Origin: Nitratireductor sp. B36
GTDB taxonomy: Bacteria; Pseudomonadota; Alphaproteobacteria; Rhizobiales; Rhizobiaceae
Length of the DNA stretch: 64,000 nucleotides
Direction: 5' to 3'
Assembly: GCF_020833685.1 (NCBI RefSeq)
Contig: NZ_JACKZY010000002.1
Coordinates: 372,001-436,000, forward strand
Part shown: piece after piece, positions 52,847 through 62,706 of the stretch
Layout of the letters: each line of letters starts with the position of its first letter
Position numbering within the stretch: the stretch's first letter is position 1
The notes under the pieces: model-generated
Told to the model about the DNA's origin: nothing
The model's database searches: none
The model's input: the letters and a program-made list of their open reading frames with translations, nothing else
Translations under genes and position numbers: made by a program

Positions 52847-54526
52847 ATGGCCGAAGTGAAATCCGACATCGAGATCGCCCGCGCGGCGAAGAAGAAGCCC
52901 ATTCAGGAAATCGGGGCGCGGCTCGACATTCCATCCGAGCACCTTCTTCCCTATGGCCATGACAAGGCGAAGGTTTCGGCCGAGTTCATTGCAGAGGCCC
53001 GCAAGAACGGGAACGGCAAGCTGATCCTCGTTACGGCGATCAACCCGACCCCGGCGGGTGAGGGCAAGACGACCACCACGGTCGGTCTTGGCGATGGTCT
53101 GAACCGCATCGGCAAGAAGGCTGCGATCTGCATCCGCGAGGCCTCGCTTGGCCCCTGCTTCGGCGTCAAGGGCGGGGCAGCCGGCGGCGGCTATGCCCAG
53201 GTGGTTCCGATGGAGGACATGAACCTCCACTTTACCGGCGATTTCCACGCCATCACCTCTGCCCACAACCTGCTTTCGGCGCTGATCGACAACCATATTT
53301 ACTGGGGCAACGCGCAGGAGATCGACATTCGGCGCGTGGCCTGGCGTCGCGTGATGGACATGAACGACCGTGCGCTGCGCGAAATCGTCTGTTCGCTCGG
53401 CGGCGTGGCCAATGGTTTCCCGCGCGAAGCGGGTTTCGACATCACCGTTGCCTCCGAGGTCATGGCCATTCTGTGCCTTGCGACGGACCTGAAGGACCTC
53501 GAAAAGCGGCTCGGCGACATCATCATCGGCTATCGCCGGGACAAGAGCCCGGTCTTTGCCCGCGACATCAAGGCCGATGGCGCCATGACGGTGCTCCTCA
53601 AGGACGCGCTTCAGCCCAATCTGGTGCAGACGCTGGAAAACAATCCGGCTTTTGTGCATGGCGGCCCCTTCGCCAACATCGCCCATGGCTGCAACTCGGT
53701 GATGGCGACAACCACGGCGCTGAAGATCGCCGACTATGTGGTGACGGAGGCCGGTTTCGGCGCCGATCTCGGTGCGGAAAAATTCTTTGACATCAAATGC
53801 CGCAAGGCAGGCCTCAAGCCCGCCGCCGCCGTGATCGTGGCGACCGTGCGGGCGCTCAAGATGAATGGTGGCGTCAGGAAGGAAGACCTGGGCACCGAGG
53901 ATGTCGCATCCGTCAAGGCAGGCTGCGTCAATCTTGGCCGCCACATCGAAAACGTGAAGCAGTTCGGCGTTCCGGCCATCGTCGCCATCAACCATTTTCA
54001 CACGGATACGGATGCCGAGATTGAGGCGGTAAAGGCCTATGTGGCCGAGCAGGGGGAAGAGGCCGTTTTATGCCGCCACTGGGCGGAAGGCTCTGCCGGG
54101 ATCGAGGAGCTGGCGCACAAGGTGGTGGCGCTGGCCGAAAGCGGGGTCTCCCAGTTCGCACCGCTCTATCCCGACGACATGCCGCTCTTCGACAAGATCG
54201 ACACGGTGGTGAAGCGCATCTATCGCGGCTCCGAGGCGATCGCCGACAAATCCGTGCGCAATCAGCTAAAGCAATGGGAAGAGCAGGGATACGGCCACCT
54301 GCCGGTCTGCATGGCCAAGACGCAGTATTCCTTCTCCACCGATCCCAATCTGCGGGGCGCACCCACCGGCCATGTGGTGCCGATCCGCGAGGTGCGGCTT
54401 TCCGCCGGCGCCGGTTTCGTGGTGGCGATCTGCGGTGAGATCATGACCATGCCGGGTCTGCCGCGCGTGCCGTCCTCCGAGCATATTTTTCTCAATGAAA
54501 ACGGCCTGATCGAGGGGCTTTCCTGA
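52847..54526 (+). CDS. fhs: Formate--tetrahydrofolate ligase
   Basis: A 559-residue enzyme making 10-formyl-THF from formate, THF and ATP in one-carbon metabolism. The P-loop is [20 protein letters not shown] near residue 70; other blocks are [40 protein letters not shown] and the C-terminal [23 protein letters not shown] 52847 is chosen: GGAGAGGAAAT is upstream and the typical [15 protein letters not shown] start follows. It is monocistronic. Confidence 0.96.
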   Translation: MAEVKSDIEIARAAKKKPIQEIGARLDIPSEHLLPYGHDKAKVSAEFIAEARKNGNGKLILVTAINPTPAGEGKTTTTVGLGDGLNRIGKKAAICIREASLGPCFGVKGGAAGGGYAQVVPMEDMNLHFTGDFHAITSAHNLLSALIDNHIYWGNAQEIDIRRVAWRRVMDMNDRALREIVCSLGGVANGFPREAGFDITVASEVMAILCLATDLKDLEKRLGDIIIGYRRDKSPVFARDIKADGAMTVLLKDALQPNLVQTLENNPAFVHGGPFANIAHGCNSVMATTTALKIADYVVTEAGFGADLGAEKFFDIKCRKAGLKPAAAVIVATVRALKMNGGVRKEDLGTEDVASVKAGCVNLGRHIENVKQFGVPAIVAINHFHTDTDAEIEAVKAYVAEQGEEAVLCRHWAEGSAGIEELAHKVVALAESGVSQFAPLYPDDMPLFDKIDTVVKRIYRGSEAIADKSVRNQLKQWEEQGYGHLPVCMAKTQYSFSTDPNLRGAPTGHVVPIREVRLSAGAGFVVAICGEIMTMPGLPRVPSSEHIFLNENGLIEGLS

Positions 54527-54546
54527 TAAGTTGAGTCTGATGGCTG

Positions 54547-54565
54547 GGCGGGCTGCAGGCCCGCC
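54547..54565 (+). terminator. Hairpin after fhs
   Basis: GGCGGGC/GCCCGCC stem with a 5-base loop, 21 bp after the fhs stop; no T run follows, so termination is not certain. Confidence 0.4.
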
Positions 54566-54607
54566 AACTGCCTGCACGGGGACAGAGGGCAGGCCCGTAT
54601 GTGGTAC

Positions 54608-54630
54608 AAACTCAAGTTCACTTGAAGTTT
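54608..54630. promoter_or_regulatory. SoxR-like operator upstream of soxR
   Basis: An imperfect dyad AAACTCAAG-TTCA-CTTGAAGTTT resembling the known SoxR box (CCTCAAG...CTTGAGG), 44 bp before the soxR ATG. It suggests autoregulation or a shared SoxR-controlled promoter. Confidence 0.65.
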
Positions 54631-54673
54631 AATCCTGGTCATGAGATTTTAGCCTCAACAGGAGAGGCTGCCG

Positions 54674-55108
54674 ATGCTCACCATCAATCAGGTTTCAAGG
54701 CGCAGTGGCGTGGCCGCATCCGCACTGCGATATTATGAAGAGCGGGGATTGATCACCTCGGAGCGTGCAGGCTCTGGCCATCGGCGCTACCAGCGCGCCG
54801 TGCTGCGTCGCGTGGCCTTCATCGTTTTCGCCCAGCGGGTGGGGCTGTCGCTTGATGAGATCAAGGCGGAACTCGACAAACTGCCCACCGACCATGTGCC
54901 GAAGGGTGATGACTGGGCGCGGCTTTCCGAGCACTGGACGAAGCGCATCGATGAACGCATCGCCGAGATGGAGCGGTTGAAGCACGGCCTAACCGAATGC
55001 ATCTCCTGCGGATGCCTCTCTCTGGAGACCTGCGCTCTGACGAACCCGGCCGACCGGGCAGGCCGGATGGGGCCGGGTCCGCGTTATTGGGTAGGTGCCA
55101 AGGCGTGA
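54674..55108 (+). CDS. soxR: Redox-sensitive MerR-type regulator SoxR
   Basis: A 144-residue MerR protein. N-terminal winged helix (TINQVSRRSGVAASALRYYE), dimer helix, and the [2Fe-2S] cysteine motif C109-x2-C112-x-C114-x5-C120 (ECISCGCLSLETC), which senses redox-cycling compounds and superoxide. AGGAGAGG precedes the ATG. No obvious target gene is adjacent, apart from its own promoter with a SoxR-like box. Confidence 0.95.
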   Translation: MLTINQVSRRSGVAASALRYYEERGLITSERAGSGHRRYQRAVLRRVAFIVFAQRVGLSLDEIKAELDKLPTDHVPKGDDWARLSEHWTKRIDERIAEMERLKHGLTECISCGCLSLETCALTNPADRAGRMGPGPRYWVGAKA

Positions 55109-55118
55109 GCGACGTTTT

Positions 55119-55898
55119 TCAGCTTTCCTTCACACGCCTTGTCCAGCTGCGCATGGCAATCGGTAGCCATTTGGAAAAGCCGGGCGAAAGCGTTTCGTAT
55201 CGCTGCTTGAAGTCATCGTGGCTTTCATAAATGTCGGCAAGCCCGGCGTAAGCGTCGTGTGAGCAGTCTCTACCCCACATCTGTGCCACCCAGGCATGGT
55301 GTCGTTGGATCAATGGATCAAGCGCCCGTGCTTGCGGCACTGTGCCGTCCTCCATTGTCTTCACTAGGTCCGCCTCGATCCCCGCGAGCGCACTCATTCG
55401 CTCTTTCATATCCTGATCGCTGATTGCCTTTGCTGCCGAATCGCTTGCGGTGACTTTCTCGTGTGTTGAATCACCAAGGCGATCTTTCAGCCATGCTTCG
55501 TATTCGGCCTGTTTTTCGGGCGTCACGAAGCCCTTGTACAAATTCTCATATTGCATCGCACGTTCTCCTTTCAGATGGGCGATCGTGCGGTCGATCGTCC
55601 TGATGAGCTGGCGATAGCGCTTGGCTTCGGCCGCGAGATGGCTGCGTTGTTCATTCAGCGCTGCCAGACTGTCGAAGCGCGGATCGTCGAGAATGGAACC
55701 GATCGTCTCGAGCGGCATCCCAAGCTCGCGATAAAGGAGGATCTGCTGCAGGCGCAGCAATTCCGCCTCTCCGTAGTAACGGTAGCGGTTCTCGCCGACA
55801 CGCACAGGTGAAAGAAGGCCTATGGCATCATAGTGGTGAAGGGTCCGGACCGAGACGCCGGCAAGCTTCGCCAAATCGGTGACCATCCATTCTTTCAT
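55119..55898 (-). CDS. MerR family regulator with TipAS-like C-terminal domain
   Basis: A 259-residue regulator: MerR helix-turn-helix (MVTDLAKLAGVSVRTLHHYD), coiled coil (LNEQRSHLAAEAKRYRQLIR), then a TipAS antibiotic-recognition-like domain (YKGFVTPEKQAEYEAWLKDR, IQRHHAWVAQMWGRDCSHDA). Proteins of this kind bind thiopeptides or other drugs and activate efflux or their own gene. Convergent with soxR (10 bp). The spacer in its own -10/-35 region (55905-55935) is the likely autoregulatory site. Confidence 0.9.
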   Translation of the reverse strand: MKEWMVTDLAKLAGVSVRTLHHYDAIGLLSPVRVGENRYRYYGEAELLRLQQILLYRELGMPLETIGSILDDPRFDSLAALNEQRSHLAAEAKRYRQLIRTIDRTIAHLKGERAMQYENLYKGFVTPEKQAEYEAWLKDRLGDSTHEKVTASDSAAKAISDQDMKERMSALAGIEADLVKTMEDGTVPQARALDPLIQRHHAWVAQMWGRDCSHDAYAGLADIYESHDDFKQRYETLSPGFSKWLPIAMRSWTRRVKES

Positions 55899-55949
55899 CG
55901 CGCACGCCTCCGCAGGACCAAGGGATTAATCCCTCCCCTGTCGTGAGGG

Positions 55950-56465
55950 TCAAGCGGCACTGGGCCCCGGGTCATCGCCGTCGGAGTATTCGGGGGAATG
56001 TCGCGCAATCGCATCCGCATTATGAACAAGGCGCAGCGCCGGGCGCGCCACCGCGCGCATCTTTCGACGTGCTGCTTCCGGCTGATAAAGCACGTCTTCG
56101 AGCATGAGGTGCTCCGGGTGAGAGTTGCCGTGTCTTGGAAGAACGATGCTCTCGCCTGCAGCCAGCCCGATAAGCGCCAGCCCGCGCAATGTTGTCAGTG
56201 GCAATGTCAGCCCGACGAAGCCTTGTAGTTCGTCGTGGCTGATGATGCGTGTTTGCGGGTGTTCATCACCCGTGCGGAAGCGCACACGGCTGTTCAACGT
56301 CGCCACATGGGCTGGCGCGTCTTCGCGGAGCACGACACGCGCTCCATCAAGCTTCGCGCGCAGAAGTGCCGCATAGGCTTCACTGAAGTGGTGCCTGCGC
56401 TCCTGCAAAAATTCCAGAATGGTGAAGTCCTTGGTGGTGAGAATACATCCCTGCCCGGTCCACAC
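55950..56465 (-). CDS. Rnk/GreA C-terminal-domain protein
   Basis: About 171 residues from GTG 56465, which has AGGAG 7 bp upstream; a longer frame from 56597 lacks a ribosome site. The C-terminal half is the GreA/GreB-C (FKBP-like) domain as in Rnk: FRTGDEHPQTRIISHDELQG and GLALIGLAAGESIVLP. The extra N-terminal helix (ILEFLQERRHHFSEAYAALL) fits Rnk coiled coils. It probably binds RNA polymerase or nucleoside diphosphate kinase. A second Rnk gene lies 206 bp upstream. Confidence 0.75.
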   Translation of the reverse strand: MWTGQGCILTTKDFTILEFLQERRHHFSEAYAALLRAKLDGARVVLREDAPAHVATLNSRVRFRTGDEHPQTRIISHDELQGFVGLTLPLTTLRGLALIGLAAGESIVLPRHGNSHPEHLMLEDVLYQPEAARRKMRAVARPALRLVHNADAIARHSPEYSDGDDPGPSAA

Positions 56466-56671
56466 GGCGATCTCCTGCTGATCTCCAGTACGGCCCTTCG
56501 CATGGGTGGTCGAAAGGGCCGTGAACAAACAAATCCGCACGCCACTTGCGTGGTTGTGCAGCCTGCATTTGGGTGGTTTCCCCTGCGCCCAAGGCATGGC
56601 GCAGGGGTCAAACTCCCGTCAGGAGATGTCCCGTGAAAAAGCGGAGATGCGGGCTCGTCATGATTGTAAGC

Positions 56672-57085
56672 TCAGGCGTTTTCTTCCTGGGTCACGCGGA
56701 CCACGGTCAGCTTGTGAGTCTGACCCGTACGCGCGGTCCAGTCGATTGATTGGCCCTCCTTGAGGCCGATAAGCGCCGTGCCCACGGGTGTCGTGATGGA
56801 GATGCGGCCCTGTTCGATATCTGCGTCGCCGGGGTAAACCAGGGTCACGGTTTTTTCGGGCCCACCGTCGGCGGTATAGACGACGGTCGAACCCATGCGC
56901 ACAATGGTAGCGGCAAGCGAGCCGTCGCGAACGACGCGAGCCCGGTCCAGTTCGGCCATCATGGTTTCCGATACGTCCGGATTGCGATCTTCCAGCGCTT
57001 CGGCCAAGCCGGTCAGGCGTTCGTAGTCGGTTTCGGAAATCGTGATGCTCGGCTTGCGCCCTGTCTTCTGCTGCATTGGCTTGTC
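56672..57085 (-). CDS. rnk: Nucleoside diphosphate kinase regulator (Rnk)
   Basis: About 137 residues: helical start (PSITISETDYERLTGLAEAL), then GSTVVYTADGGPEKTVTLVY, PGDADIEQGRISITTPVGTA and LIGLKEGQSIDW, the classic GreA-C fold of Rnk. ATG 57085 or 57076 is likelier than 57109. It is on the same strand as the other Rnk-like gene, so they form a related pair. Confidence 0.85.
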   Translation of the reverse strand, partial: DKPMQQKTGRKPSITISETDYERLTGLAEALEDRNPDVSETMMAELDRARVVRDGSLAATIVRMGSTVVYTADGGPEKTVTLVYPGDADIEQGRISITTPVGTALIGLKEGQSIDWTARTGQTHKLTVVRVTQEENA

Positions 57086-57109
57086 CATGCGTGTCATCCG
57101 GGCATGCAA

Positions 57110-57529
57110 CCATGCACGCCACGAGGCTTCGATTGTCGTACGAAATTCTGGTGATGCGCCTTAGAACCGTTTCCGCCGTGCGATCTGATCGTGTCGATCA
57201 ACAGGCGGAGGAGCGCCCCTCGGTTCGGAGGCGCACGGCACCGAACCGGGGGTCAGTATCCCGCAATGGGACATACCCGGAAAAAAACGGACATGTGTTT
57301 TCGGTTCGTGCTCATTGTTTAAACGTGGTGCGTGGATCAGGCGATGTCAAGACGGTTGCAGTAAATGCTGGAGTAATGCGCAGGACCATATGAACCCGCC
57401 AGTTGCGCGCTCACAGCAAATCTCCGAAGGTTTCGAACCTTCCCGAATTCAATCTTAATTACGCAACAATCATGGTGTTCGCATCCAGCGTGTTGCAAAA
57501 CCGATCAGTCAGGCGGGGGCTATTAGGCA
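57110..57529. other. Intergenic region between rnk and PAP2 gene
   Basis: No gene seen. It contains AT-richer stretches suitable for the divergent promoters (GTTTAAACG near 57317, CTTAATTACG near 57453), nothing else recognised. Confidence 0.4.
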
Positions 57530-58297
57530 ATGACAGGTGAGCAGGACGGATTCTTTCGACGGGTTGCGCGCCAGCGCGGGGCACTTGCACCGGTGCTCCT
57601 TCTCCTCGTGCTGACACTTGGCTCGTTCGCCTTTTTCGCCATTGCTGATGAGGTGGCGGAAGGGGAGATCAAGGCTCTCGATGAATATCTGCTCCTCTCC
57701 CTGCGTAATCCCATGGATGCGTCTGATCCGCTCGGCCCACCCTGGCTGGAGGAAACCGCACTTGAGATCACCGCCATCGGCGGTTATCCGGTCATCGTAC
57801 TTTCGCTTCTCGTGTTGACAGGTCTGCTTCTTGTAACACGCCGTTTCGGTGCAGCCTTCTATGCGCTTTTGTCCGTGGGGTCTGGCGCGCTTGTCTCATA
57901 TCTTCTGAAAAACCATTACGAGCGTCCGCGGCCGGATCTTGTCGAACATCTCGACGTGATCCACACGGCCAGCTTTCCAAGCGGTCACGCAACGGTCACC
58001 ACAGTCGCTTATCTGACGCTGGCTGCTCTTGTCGTGCGTTTTTTTCCGGACTGGAGGGTCAGGCTTTATGTGCTTGCTGTCGCGGTGTTCATTTCCTTTA
58101 TCGTCGGAGCAAGCCGCGTTTACCTTGGGGTTCACTGGCCGAGCGATGTTGCTGCAGGCTGGGCGCTGGGCGCTGCCTGGGCAAGTTTCATATGGCTGTG
58201 TCTGAGTCTCCTTGCGCTTTATCGCGGCAGACGGGCGGGCAATGGCTCGGGAAAGCGGTTGCGCGAAAGCGCTGTCGAGGTTATGGAGAAACCATGA
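57530..58297 (+). CDS. PAP2 family membrane phosphatase
   Basis: A 255-residue protein with about six spans and all three phosphatase motifs: KNHYERPRPD, SFPSGHAT and SRVYLGVHWPSDV. Likely acts on lipid phosphates such as undecaprenyl pyrophosphate or phosphatidate at the outer face of the inner membrane. Its stop overlaps the trpL leader start (ATGATGATG at 58294), which is unusual packing. Confidence 0.9.
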   Translation: MTGEQDGFFRRVARQRGALAPVLLLLVLTLGSFAFFAIADEVAEGEIKALDEYLLLSLRNPMDASDPLGPPWLEETALEITAIGGYPVIVLSLLVLTGLLLVTRRFGAAFYALLSVGSGALVSYLLKNHYERPRPDLVEHLDVIHTASFPSGHATVTTVAYLTLAALVVRFFPDWRVRLYVLAVAVFISFIVGASRVYLGVHWPSDVAAGWALGAAWASFIWLCLSLLALYRGRRAGNGSGKRLRESAVEVMEKP

Positions 58298-58338
58298 TGA
58301 TGATTTCTTGCGCAAAACTCTGGTGGTGGGCCCGCTAA
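58294..58338 (+). CDS. trpL: trp leader peptide
   Basis: A 14-residue frame, MMMISCAKLWWWAR, with three Trp codons in a row (58321-58329), followed by overlapping RNA stems. ATG 58294, 58297 or 58300 can each start it. Ribosome stalling at the Trp codons when Trp-tRNA is short is the classical attenuation sensor, as known for rhizobial trpE(G). Confidence 0.9.
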   Translation: MMMISCAKLWWWAR

Positions 58339-58408
58339 CAGCGGCCAGCCGTGCAGTGTGCGCGCAGAAAAGACCATGGCCGCAGGTGAAAACCGGGCGG
58401 CCTTTTTT
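58339..58408 (+). promoter_or_regulatory. trpE(G) attenuator (anti-terminator and terminator stems)
   Basis: GCGGCCA (58341-58347) pairs perfectly with TGGCCGC (58377-58383) to form the anti-terminator. Alternatively GGCCGC (58378-58383) pairs with GCGGCC (58397-58402), with an inner GGT/ACC, followed by six T (58403-58408), which is the terminator. The first segment GGCCCGCT next to the Trp codons can sequester GCGGCC, giving the 1:2 stem. Confidence 0.88.
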
Positions 58409-58448
58409 GTCTGCGCTTCCCGGCGGTGCCTGAAACAGGGAGCATGAA

Positions 58449-60638
58449 ATGAGCCTGGAAGTTCTGGATAACGGTGCTGAGCGTTTTACGACCGCTGGCG
58501 GTGTGATGATCACGCGAAGCCGTGTGGAAACCGCCTATGAAGGCGCCATCGACGCCTATATCGATGCGCTGGATGAGCGCCGCGGGGCAGTTTTCTCCTC
58601 CAATTACGAGTATCCGGGTCGCTATACCCGCTGGGACACGGCGATCATCGATCCGCCCCTGGTGATCTCGGCCCGTGGCCGCGACATGAAGATCGAGGCG
58701 CTGAACAGACGTGGCAAGGCACTTTTGCCCATCCTTGCCGACCGGGTTGCTGCACTCGATCCCGTGACGGTGAAGCAGCGCGATGATGGGCATCTTGAGA
58801 TTTCGGTGGCAGAGCCCGAGCGGGTCTTTTCCGAGGAAGAGCGCTCCCGTGTGCCCACGGTCTTTACTGTGCTGCGTGCCGTTACGGAGCTTTTTCACAC
58901 CGATCACGATGCCAATCTGGGGCTCTATGGGGCGTTCGGCTACGATCTCGCCTTCCAGTTCGACCCGATCAGGCAGAGCCTCAAGCGCCCCGAAAGTCAG
59001 CGCGATCTGGTCCTCTACCTTCCTGATGAGATCCTGGTGGTCGACCATCACGCGGCCCGAGCCTGGCACGACCGGTACGACTATTCGGGCGAAGGCTTCT
59101 CGACGGCGGATCTGCCGCGAGATGGCACGCGGGAGGCCTTCAAGACAGCCGATCATGTTCCACCGCGCGGCGATCACGAGCCCGGTGAATATGCCCGTCT
59201 GGTGGAGAAGGCGAAGGACAGTTTCCATCGCGGGGATCTGTTCGAAGTTGTTCCCGGGCAAATGTTCATGGAACGCGCCGAACGCCGACCCTCGCAGATT
59301 TCGCGTCGTCTGAAGGAGATCAATCCCTCACCCTACTCCTTCTTCATCAATCTGGGTGAACAGGAATATCTTGTCGGCGCCTCGCCGGAGATGTTCGTGC
59401 GGGTCAATGGAAGGCGCGTCGAGACCTGTCCGATATCCGGCACGATCAGACGGGGCGATGATGCGATTGCCGATGCCGAGCAGATCATCAAGCTTCTGAA
59501 CTCCAAGAAGGACGAGTCCGAACTCACCATGTGCTCTGATGTCGACCGCAACGACAAGAGCCGTGTGTGCGAGCCGGGGTCCGTGCGTGTGATCGGCCGC
59601 CGCCAGATCGAGATGTATTCGCGCCTCATTCACACGGTCGATCACATCGAGGGGCGGCTGCGCGAGGGCATGGATGCCTTCGACGCGTTTTTGAGCCATG
59701 CCTGGGCCGTCACGGTGACGGGTGCGCCGAAACTCTGGGCCATGCGGTTCATCGAGGAGAACGAGAAGAGCCCGCGCGCCTGGTATGGCGGCGCCATCGG
59801 GATGGTGCATTTCAACGGCGACATGAATACCGGCCTGACACTTCGAACCATTCGCATCAAGGATGGTGTGGCAGAGGTTCGGGCGGGTGCGACGCTACTG
59901 TTCGATTCCGATCCGCAGGAGGAAGAGGCCGAAACGGAGCTCAAGGCGTCGGCCATGCTTTCGGCGATCCGCGATGCGGGGAAAGCAAACATGGAAAATG
60001 AAACGCGCGCCGGTGCCCGTGTGGGTGAGGGGGTGAAGATCCTGCTTGTCGATCACGAAGATTCCTTCGTGCATACGCTCGCCAACTATTTTCGTCAGAC
60101 GGGCGCGGAAGTGGTGACGGTGCGCTCGCCGGTCGCCGATGAGGTGTTTGACCGCGTTGCGCCGGATCTGGTCGTTCTCTCACCCGGACCCGGCCGGCCG
60201 GAGGATTTCGACTGTAGGGCCACCATCGCCAAATCTCGCGCGCGCAATCTGCCGATGTTCGGTGTTTGCCTTGGTCTTCAAGCGCTTGTCGAAGCCTATG
60301 GCGGCGAACTGCGCCAGCTCGCCGAGCCTATGCATGGCAAGCCTTCGCGCATTCGTGCCAGTGGAAACAGCCTTGTGTTCTCGGGCCTGCCTTCGGAAGT
60401 GACGGTTGGGCGCTATCATTCCATTTTTGCCGATCCGGTGCGCATGCCATCCGCCTTCGTGGTGACAGCGGAGACTGAGGATGGTGTCGTGATGGGGATA
60501 GAGCATGAGGAAGAGCCGATTGCAGCCGTGCAATTCCATCCCGAATCGATCATGACGCTTGGGCAGAATGCAGGGATGCGCATGATCGAGAATGTGGTGG
60601 CGCATCTGCCGCGCAAGGCACGTGTGAAAGCGGCCTGA
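58449..60638 (+). CDS. trpE(G): Anthranilate synthase, fused components I and II
   Basis: A 729-residue fusion that makes anthranilate from chorismate and glutamine, the first tryptophan step. The TrpE part has [53 protein letters not shown] and [20 protein letters not shown]. The glutamine amidotransferase part starts near residue 525 ([20 protein letters not shown]), with nucleophile cysteine in [12 protein letters not shown] and catalytic His/Glu in [10 protein letters not shown]. The fusion is characteristic of Hyphomicrobiales. Controlled by trpL and the attenuator. Confidence 0.96.
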   Translation: MSLEVLDNGAERFTTAGGVMITRSRVETAYEGAIDAYIDALDERRGAVFSSNYEYPGRYTRWDTAIIDPPLVISARGRDMKIEALNRRGKALLPILADRVAALDPVTVKQRDDGHLEISVAEPERVFSEEERSRVPTVFTVLRAVTELFHTDHDANLGLYGAFGYDLAFQFDPIRQSLKRPESQRDLVLYLPDEILVVDHHAARAWHDRYDYSGEGFSTADLPRDGTREAFKTADHVPPRGDHEPGEYARLVEKAKDSFHRGDLFEVVPGQMFMERAERRPSQISRRLKEINPSPYSFFINLGEQEYLVGASPEMFVRVNGRRVETCPISGTIRRGDDAIADAEQIIKLLNSKKDESELTMCSDVDRNDKSRVCEPGSVRVIGRRQIEMYSRLIHTVDHIEGRLREGMDAFDAFLSHAWAVTVTGAPKLWAMRFIEENEKSPRAWYGGAIGMVHFNGDMNTGLTLRTIRIKDGVAEVRAGATLLFDSDPQEEEAETELKASAMLSAIRDAGKANMENETRAGARVGEGVKILLVDHEDSFVHTLANYFRQTGAEVVTVRSPVADEVFDRVAPDLVVLSPGPGRPEDFDCRATIAKSRARNLPMFGVCLGLQALVEAYGGELRQLAEPMHGKPSRIRASGNSLVFSGLPSEVTVGRYHSIFADPVRMPSAFVVTAETEDGVVMGIEHEEEPIAAVQFHPESIMTLGQNAGMRMIENVVAHLPRKARVKAA

Positions 60639-60695
60639 AAGATTGAGCTTTTGTGTTCCCGTGGGGTTGGCCGGGAGCCGTGAAGGGGAACCGTC

Positions 60696-61577
60696 ATGCC
60701 ATCCAACGGCAAGCTTCAACGCATCGCAATGTGGTCCATTGTTGTTGCGCTGGGCATTTTTGCACTCAAGCTTGCCGCGTGGTGGCTTACCGATTCTGTG
60801 GCGTTGTTTTCCGATGCGATGGAATCGGTGGTCAACGTCGTCGCCTCATGCGTGGCATGGTATGCGCTGCGCATCGCCCACACACCGGCGGACGACAACC
60901 ACCCTTTCGGTCATCACAAGGCGGAGTATTTCTCCGCCGTTCTGGAAGGCGTCCTGATCGTTGTTGCTGCGCTGCTGATCATCCATGAGGCATGGACGGT
61001 TCTTTTCGACCCGCGCCTGCTCGATGCTCCGGTTCTCGGATTGCTGGTAAACGGGCTGGCTGCGGTCGGAAACGGCCTGTGGGCGTGGCTGCTCATCTCG
61101 ACTGGGCGCAAGGCGCGCTCGCCGGCCATGGTGGCGGACGGCAAGCATCTATGGACCGATGTGGTAACCTCGGCCGGGGTGATACTAGGCCTCGTTCTTG
61201 CGGTTGCCACCGGCTGGTATTGGCTTGATCCGGTGATGGCGCTGGTGGTTGCGGTGAACATTCTGTGGCATGGCTGGCATCTGGTCGGCGATTCCGTCCA
61301 GGGGTTAATGGACGTGTCCGTGGAGCCGGAGGAACTGGCCAGAATCGAGCGTGTGATCGCCGACAATGATGACGGCGCACTGGAATTTCATGATCTCAAG
61401 ACGCGTGAAGCGGGCAGGGCCCGCTTCATCGAGTTTCATCTGGTGGTTCCCTCGCAAATGACGGTCGAAAGCGCCCATCGCATCTGTGACCGTATCGAGG
61501 GAGCGCTCGCCAAAGCCCAGCCCGGCGCGGAAGTCACCATTCATGTGGAGCCGGAACACAAGGCGAAATTCTGCTGA
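60696..61577 (+). CDS. Cation diffusion facilitator family transporter
   Basis: A 293-residue metal/proton antiporter with six spans and a cytoplasmic C-terminal domain. Metal-site residues are visible in SVALFSDAMESVVNVVAS (D in span 2), HPFGHHKAEYFSAVLEG, and ADGKHLWTDVVTSAG (span 5). The C-terminal domain has HDLKTREAGRARFIEFHLVV. Exports Zn, Fe, Mn or Co; specificity unclear. Convergent with the YCII gene, with no spacer. Confidence 0.92.
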   Translation: MPSNGKLQRIAMWSIVVALGIFALKLAAWWLTDSVALFSDAMESVVNVVASCVAWYALRIAHTPADDNHPFGHHKAEYFSAVLEGVLIVVAALLIIHEAWTVLFDPRLLDAPVLGLLVNGLAAVGNGLWAWLLISTGRKARSPAMVADGKHLWTDVVTSAGVILGLVLAVATGWYWLDPVMALVVAVNILWHGWHLVGDSVQGLMDVSVEPEELARIERVIADNDDGALEFHDLKTREAGRARFIEFHLVVPSQMTVESAHRICDRIEGALAKAQPGAEVTIHVEPEHKAKFC

Positions 61578-61997
61578 TCAGGACCGTTTGATGCCTTTTT
61601 CCAGCACATCAGGATACGTCTTCACGATCTCCTGAATCTCCTCGCTATAGTCGTCCATTTGCTGGATTTTACGCACCTCGATCGTCTCGTTGGGCGAGGC
61701 AGGGCAGCGTTTGGCCCACTCGATGGCATCAGCCATTGTTGGAACATTGATGATCCAGAAGCCGCCGAGCACCTCCTTGGCCTCGATGAAGGGGCCGTCG
61801 ATCACCACCGGTTCGCCGCTGGCGAACGAAACCCGCGCGCCTGCAGACGGCGGATGCAGGCCTTCCAACGCTTCCAGAACACCGTCGGCACGCAATTCCT
61901 CATTGTAGGCCATCATCTTGGCCACCGCGTCGGCGGGTAGATCAAGCTCGGGGCCGGCCGTCTCATATCCCTTGGGGATCATCAGCATCATGTAGCG
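61578..61997 (-). CDS. YCII-related (DGPF) domain protein
   Basis: A 139-residue protein starting MRYMMLMIPKGYETAGPELD, with VIDGPFIEAKEVLGGFWIIN, the DGPF motif of this YciI-like family, and a C-terminal helical tail. Start ATG 61997 is preferred because it begins the domain and has AAGGAACC upstream. Exact function unknown; often found with ECF sigma or SRPBCC genes, as here with an SRPBCC gene nearby. Confidence 0.85.
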   Translation of the reverse strand, partial: RYMMLMIPKGYETAGPELDLPADAVAKMMAYNEELRADGVLEALEGLHPPSAGARVSFASGEPVVIDGPFIEAKEVLGGFWIINVPTMADAIEWAKRCPASPNETIEVRKIQQMDDYSEEIQEIVKTYPDVLEKGIKRS

Positions 61998-62172
61998 CAT
62001 TGCAGGTTCCTTTCTCGCTTTTGCTCCCATCTAGGACGGACAGGGAAGGGGCGATCCGACAGGCCCATCGATTTCGTTTGGTGAACCCGGACCCCTACGA
62101 CGCTACCGCGAGCCTGATTTCCGCGCCAGATAAAGCTTTTTGCCGATCCGGTTGCCGATCCGGGGGCAGGGC

Positions 62173-62667
62173 CTAAGCGGCCTTGCGTTCGGCAAGCTGG
62201 CGATCGAGGCGGGCATAACCCTGTTCCATCCCGTCGGACATGGGGGATTTCAGGATCATGTCGCGTGCTTCCTTCGATTTGCAGCGGATCACCATTTCCA
62301 TGCGTGTGCCTTCGCCGTCTTCCTCGAAGGTGGTGGTGATTTCCGTGCCGCCGCCGGTCCAGTCCTCGTCAAATATTTCCTCGTGAACAATGCGGTGAGG
62401 GATGTCGATCTCCCGGTAGGTCGCCGTCATGCCCATATCGGCGCCATTTTCGGTGTTGTGCCAGACGTAGCGGCCTTTGCCGCCTTCCTTCAGGTCGATT
62501 TCGCAAACAGGCAGGGTCCAGTTTTCCGGGCCGGTCATCCAGCGCTTGATAAGCTCGGGTCGCGTGTGGGCATCGAAAACCATTTGCCGCGGAGCGTTGA
62601 AATGGCGGGTAATCAGCAGCTCGTTATCACCGCGGGTGGTGACTGTGAGAGTGTGGGGTTGTGGCAT
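62173..62667 (-). CDS. SRPBCC (AHSA1-type) family protein
   Basis: A 164-residue START-fold protein: ELLITRHFNAPRQMVFDAHT, then RPELIKRWMTGPENWTLPVC and MILKSPMSDGMEQGYARLDR. Such proteins bind hydrophobic ligands. It follows an ArsR regulator on the same strand with a 39 bp gap; ArsR/SRPBCC pairs are common and co-regulated. Confidence 0.88.
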   Translation of the reverse strand: MPQPHTLTVTTRGDNELLITRHFNAPRQMVFDAHTRPELIKRWMTGPENWTLPVCEIDLKEGGKGRYVWHNTENGADMGMTATYREIDIPHRIVHEEIFDEDWTGGGTEITTTFEEDGEGTRMEMVIRCKSKEARDMILKSPMSDGMEQGYARLDRQLAERKAA

Positions 62668-62706
62668 GCTCTTACCTTTTCGGAATTCGAGGGGGCTGAC
62701 GCCTGT

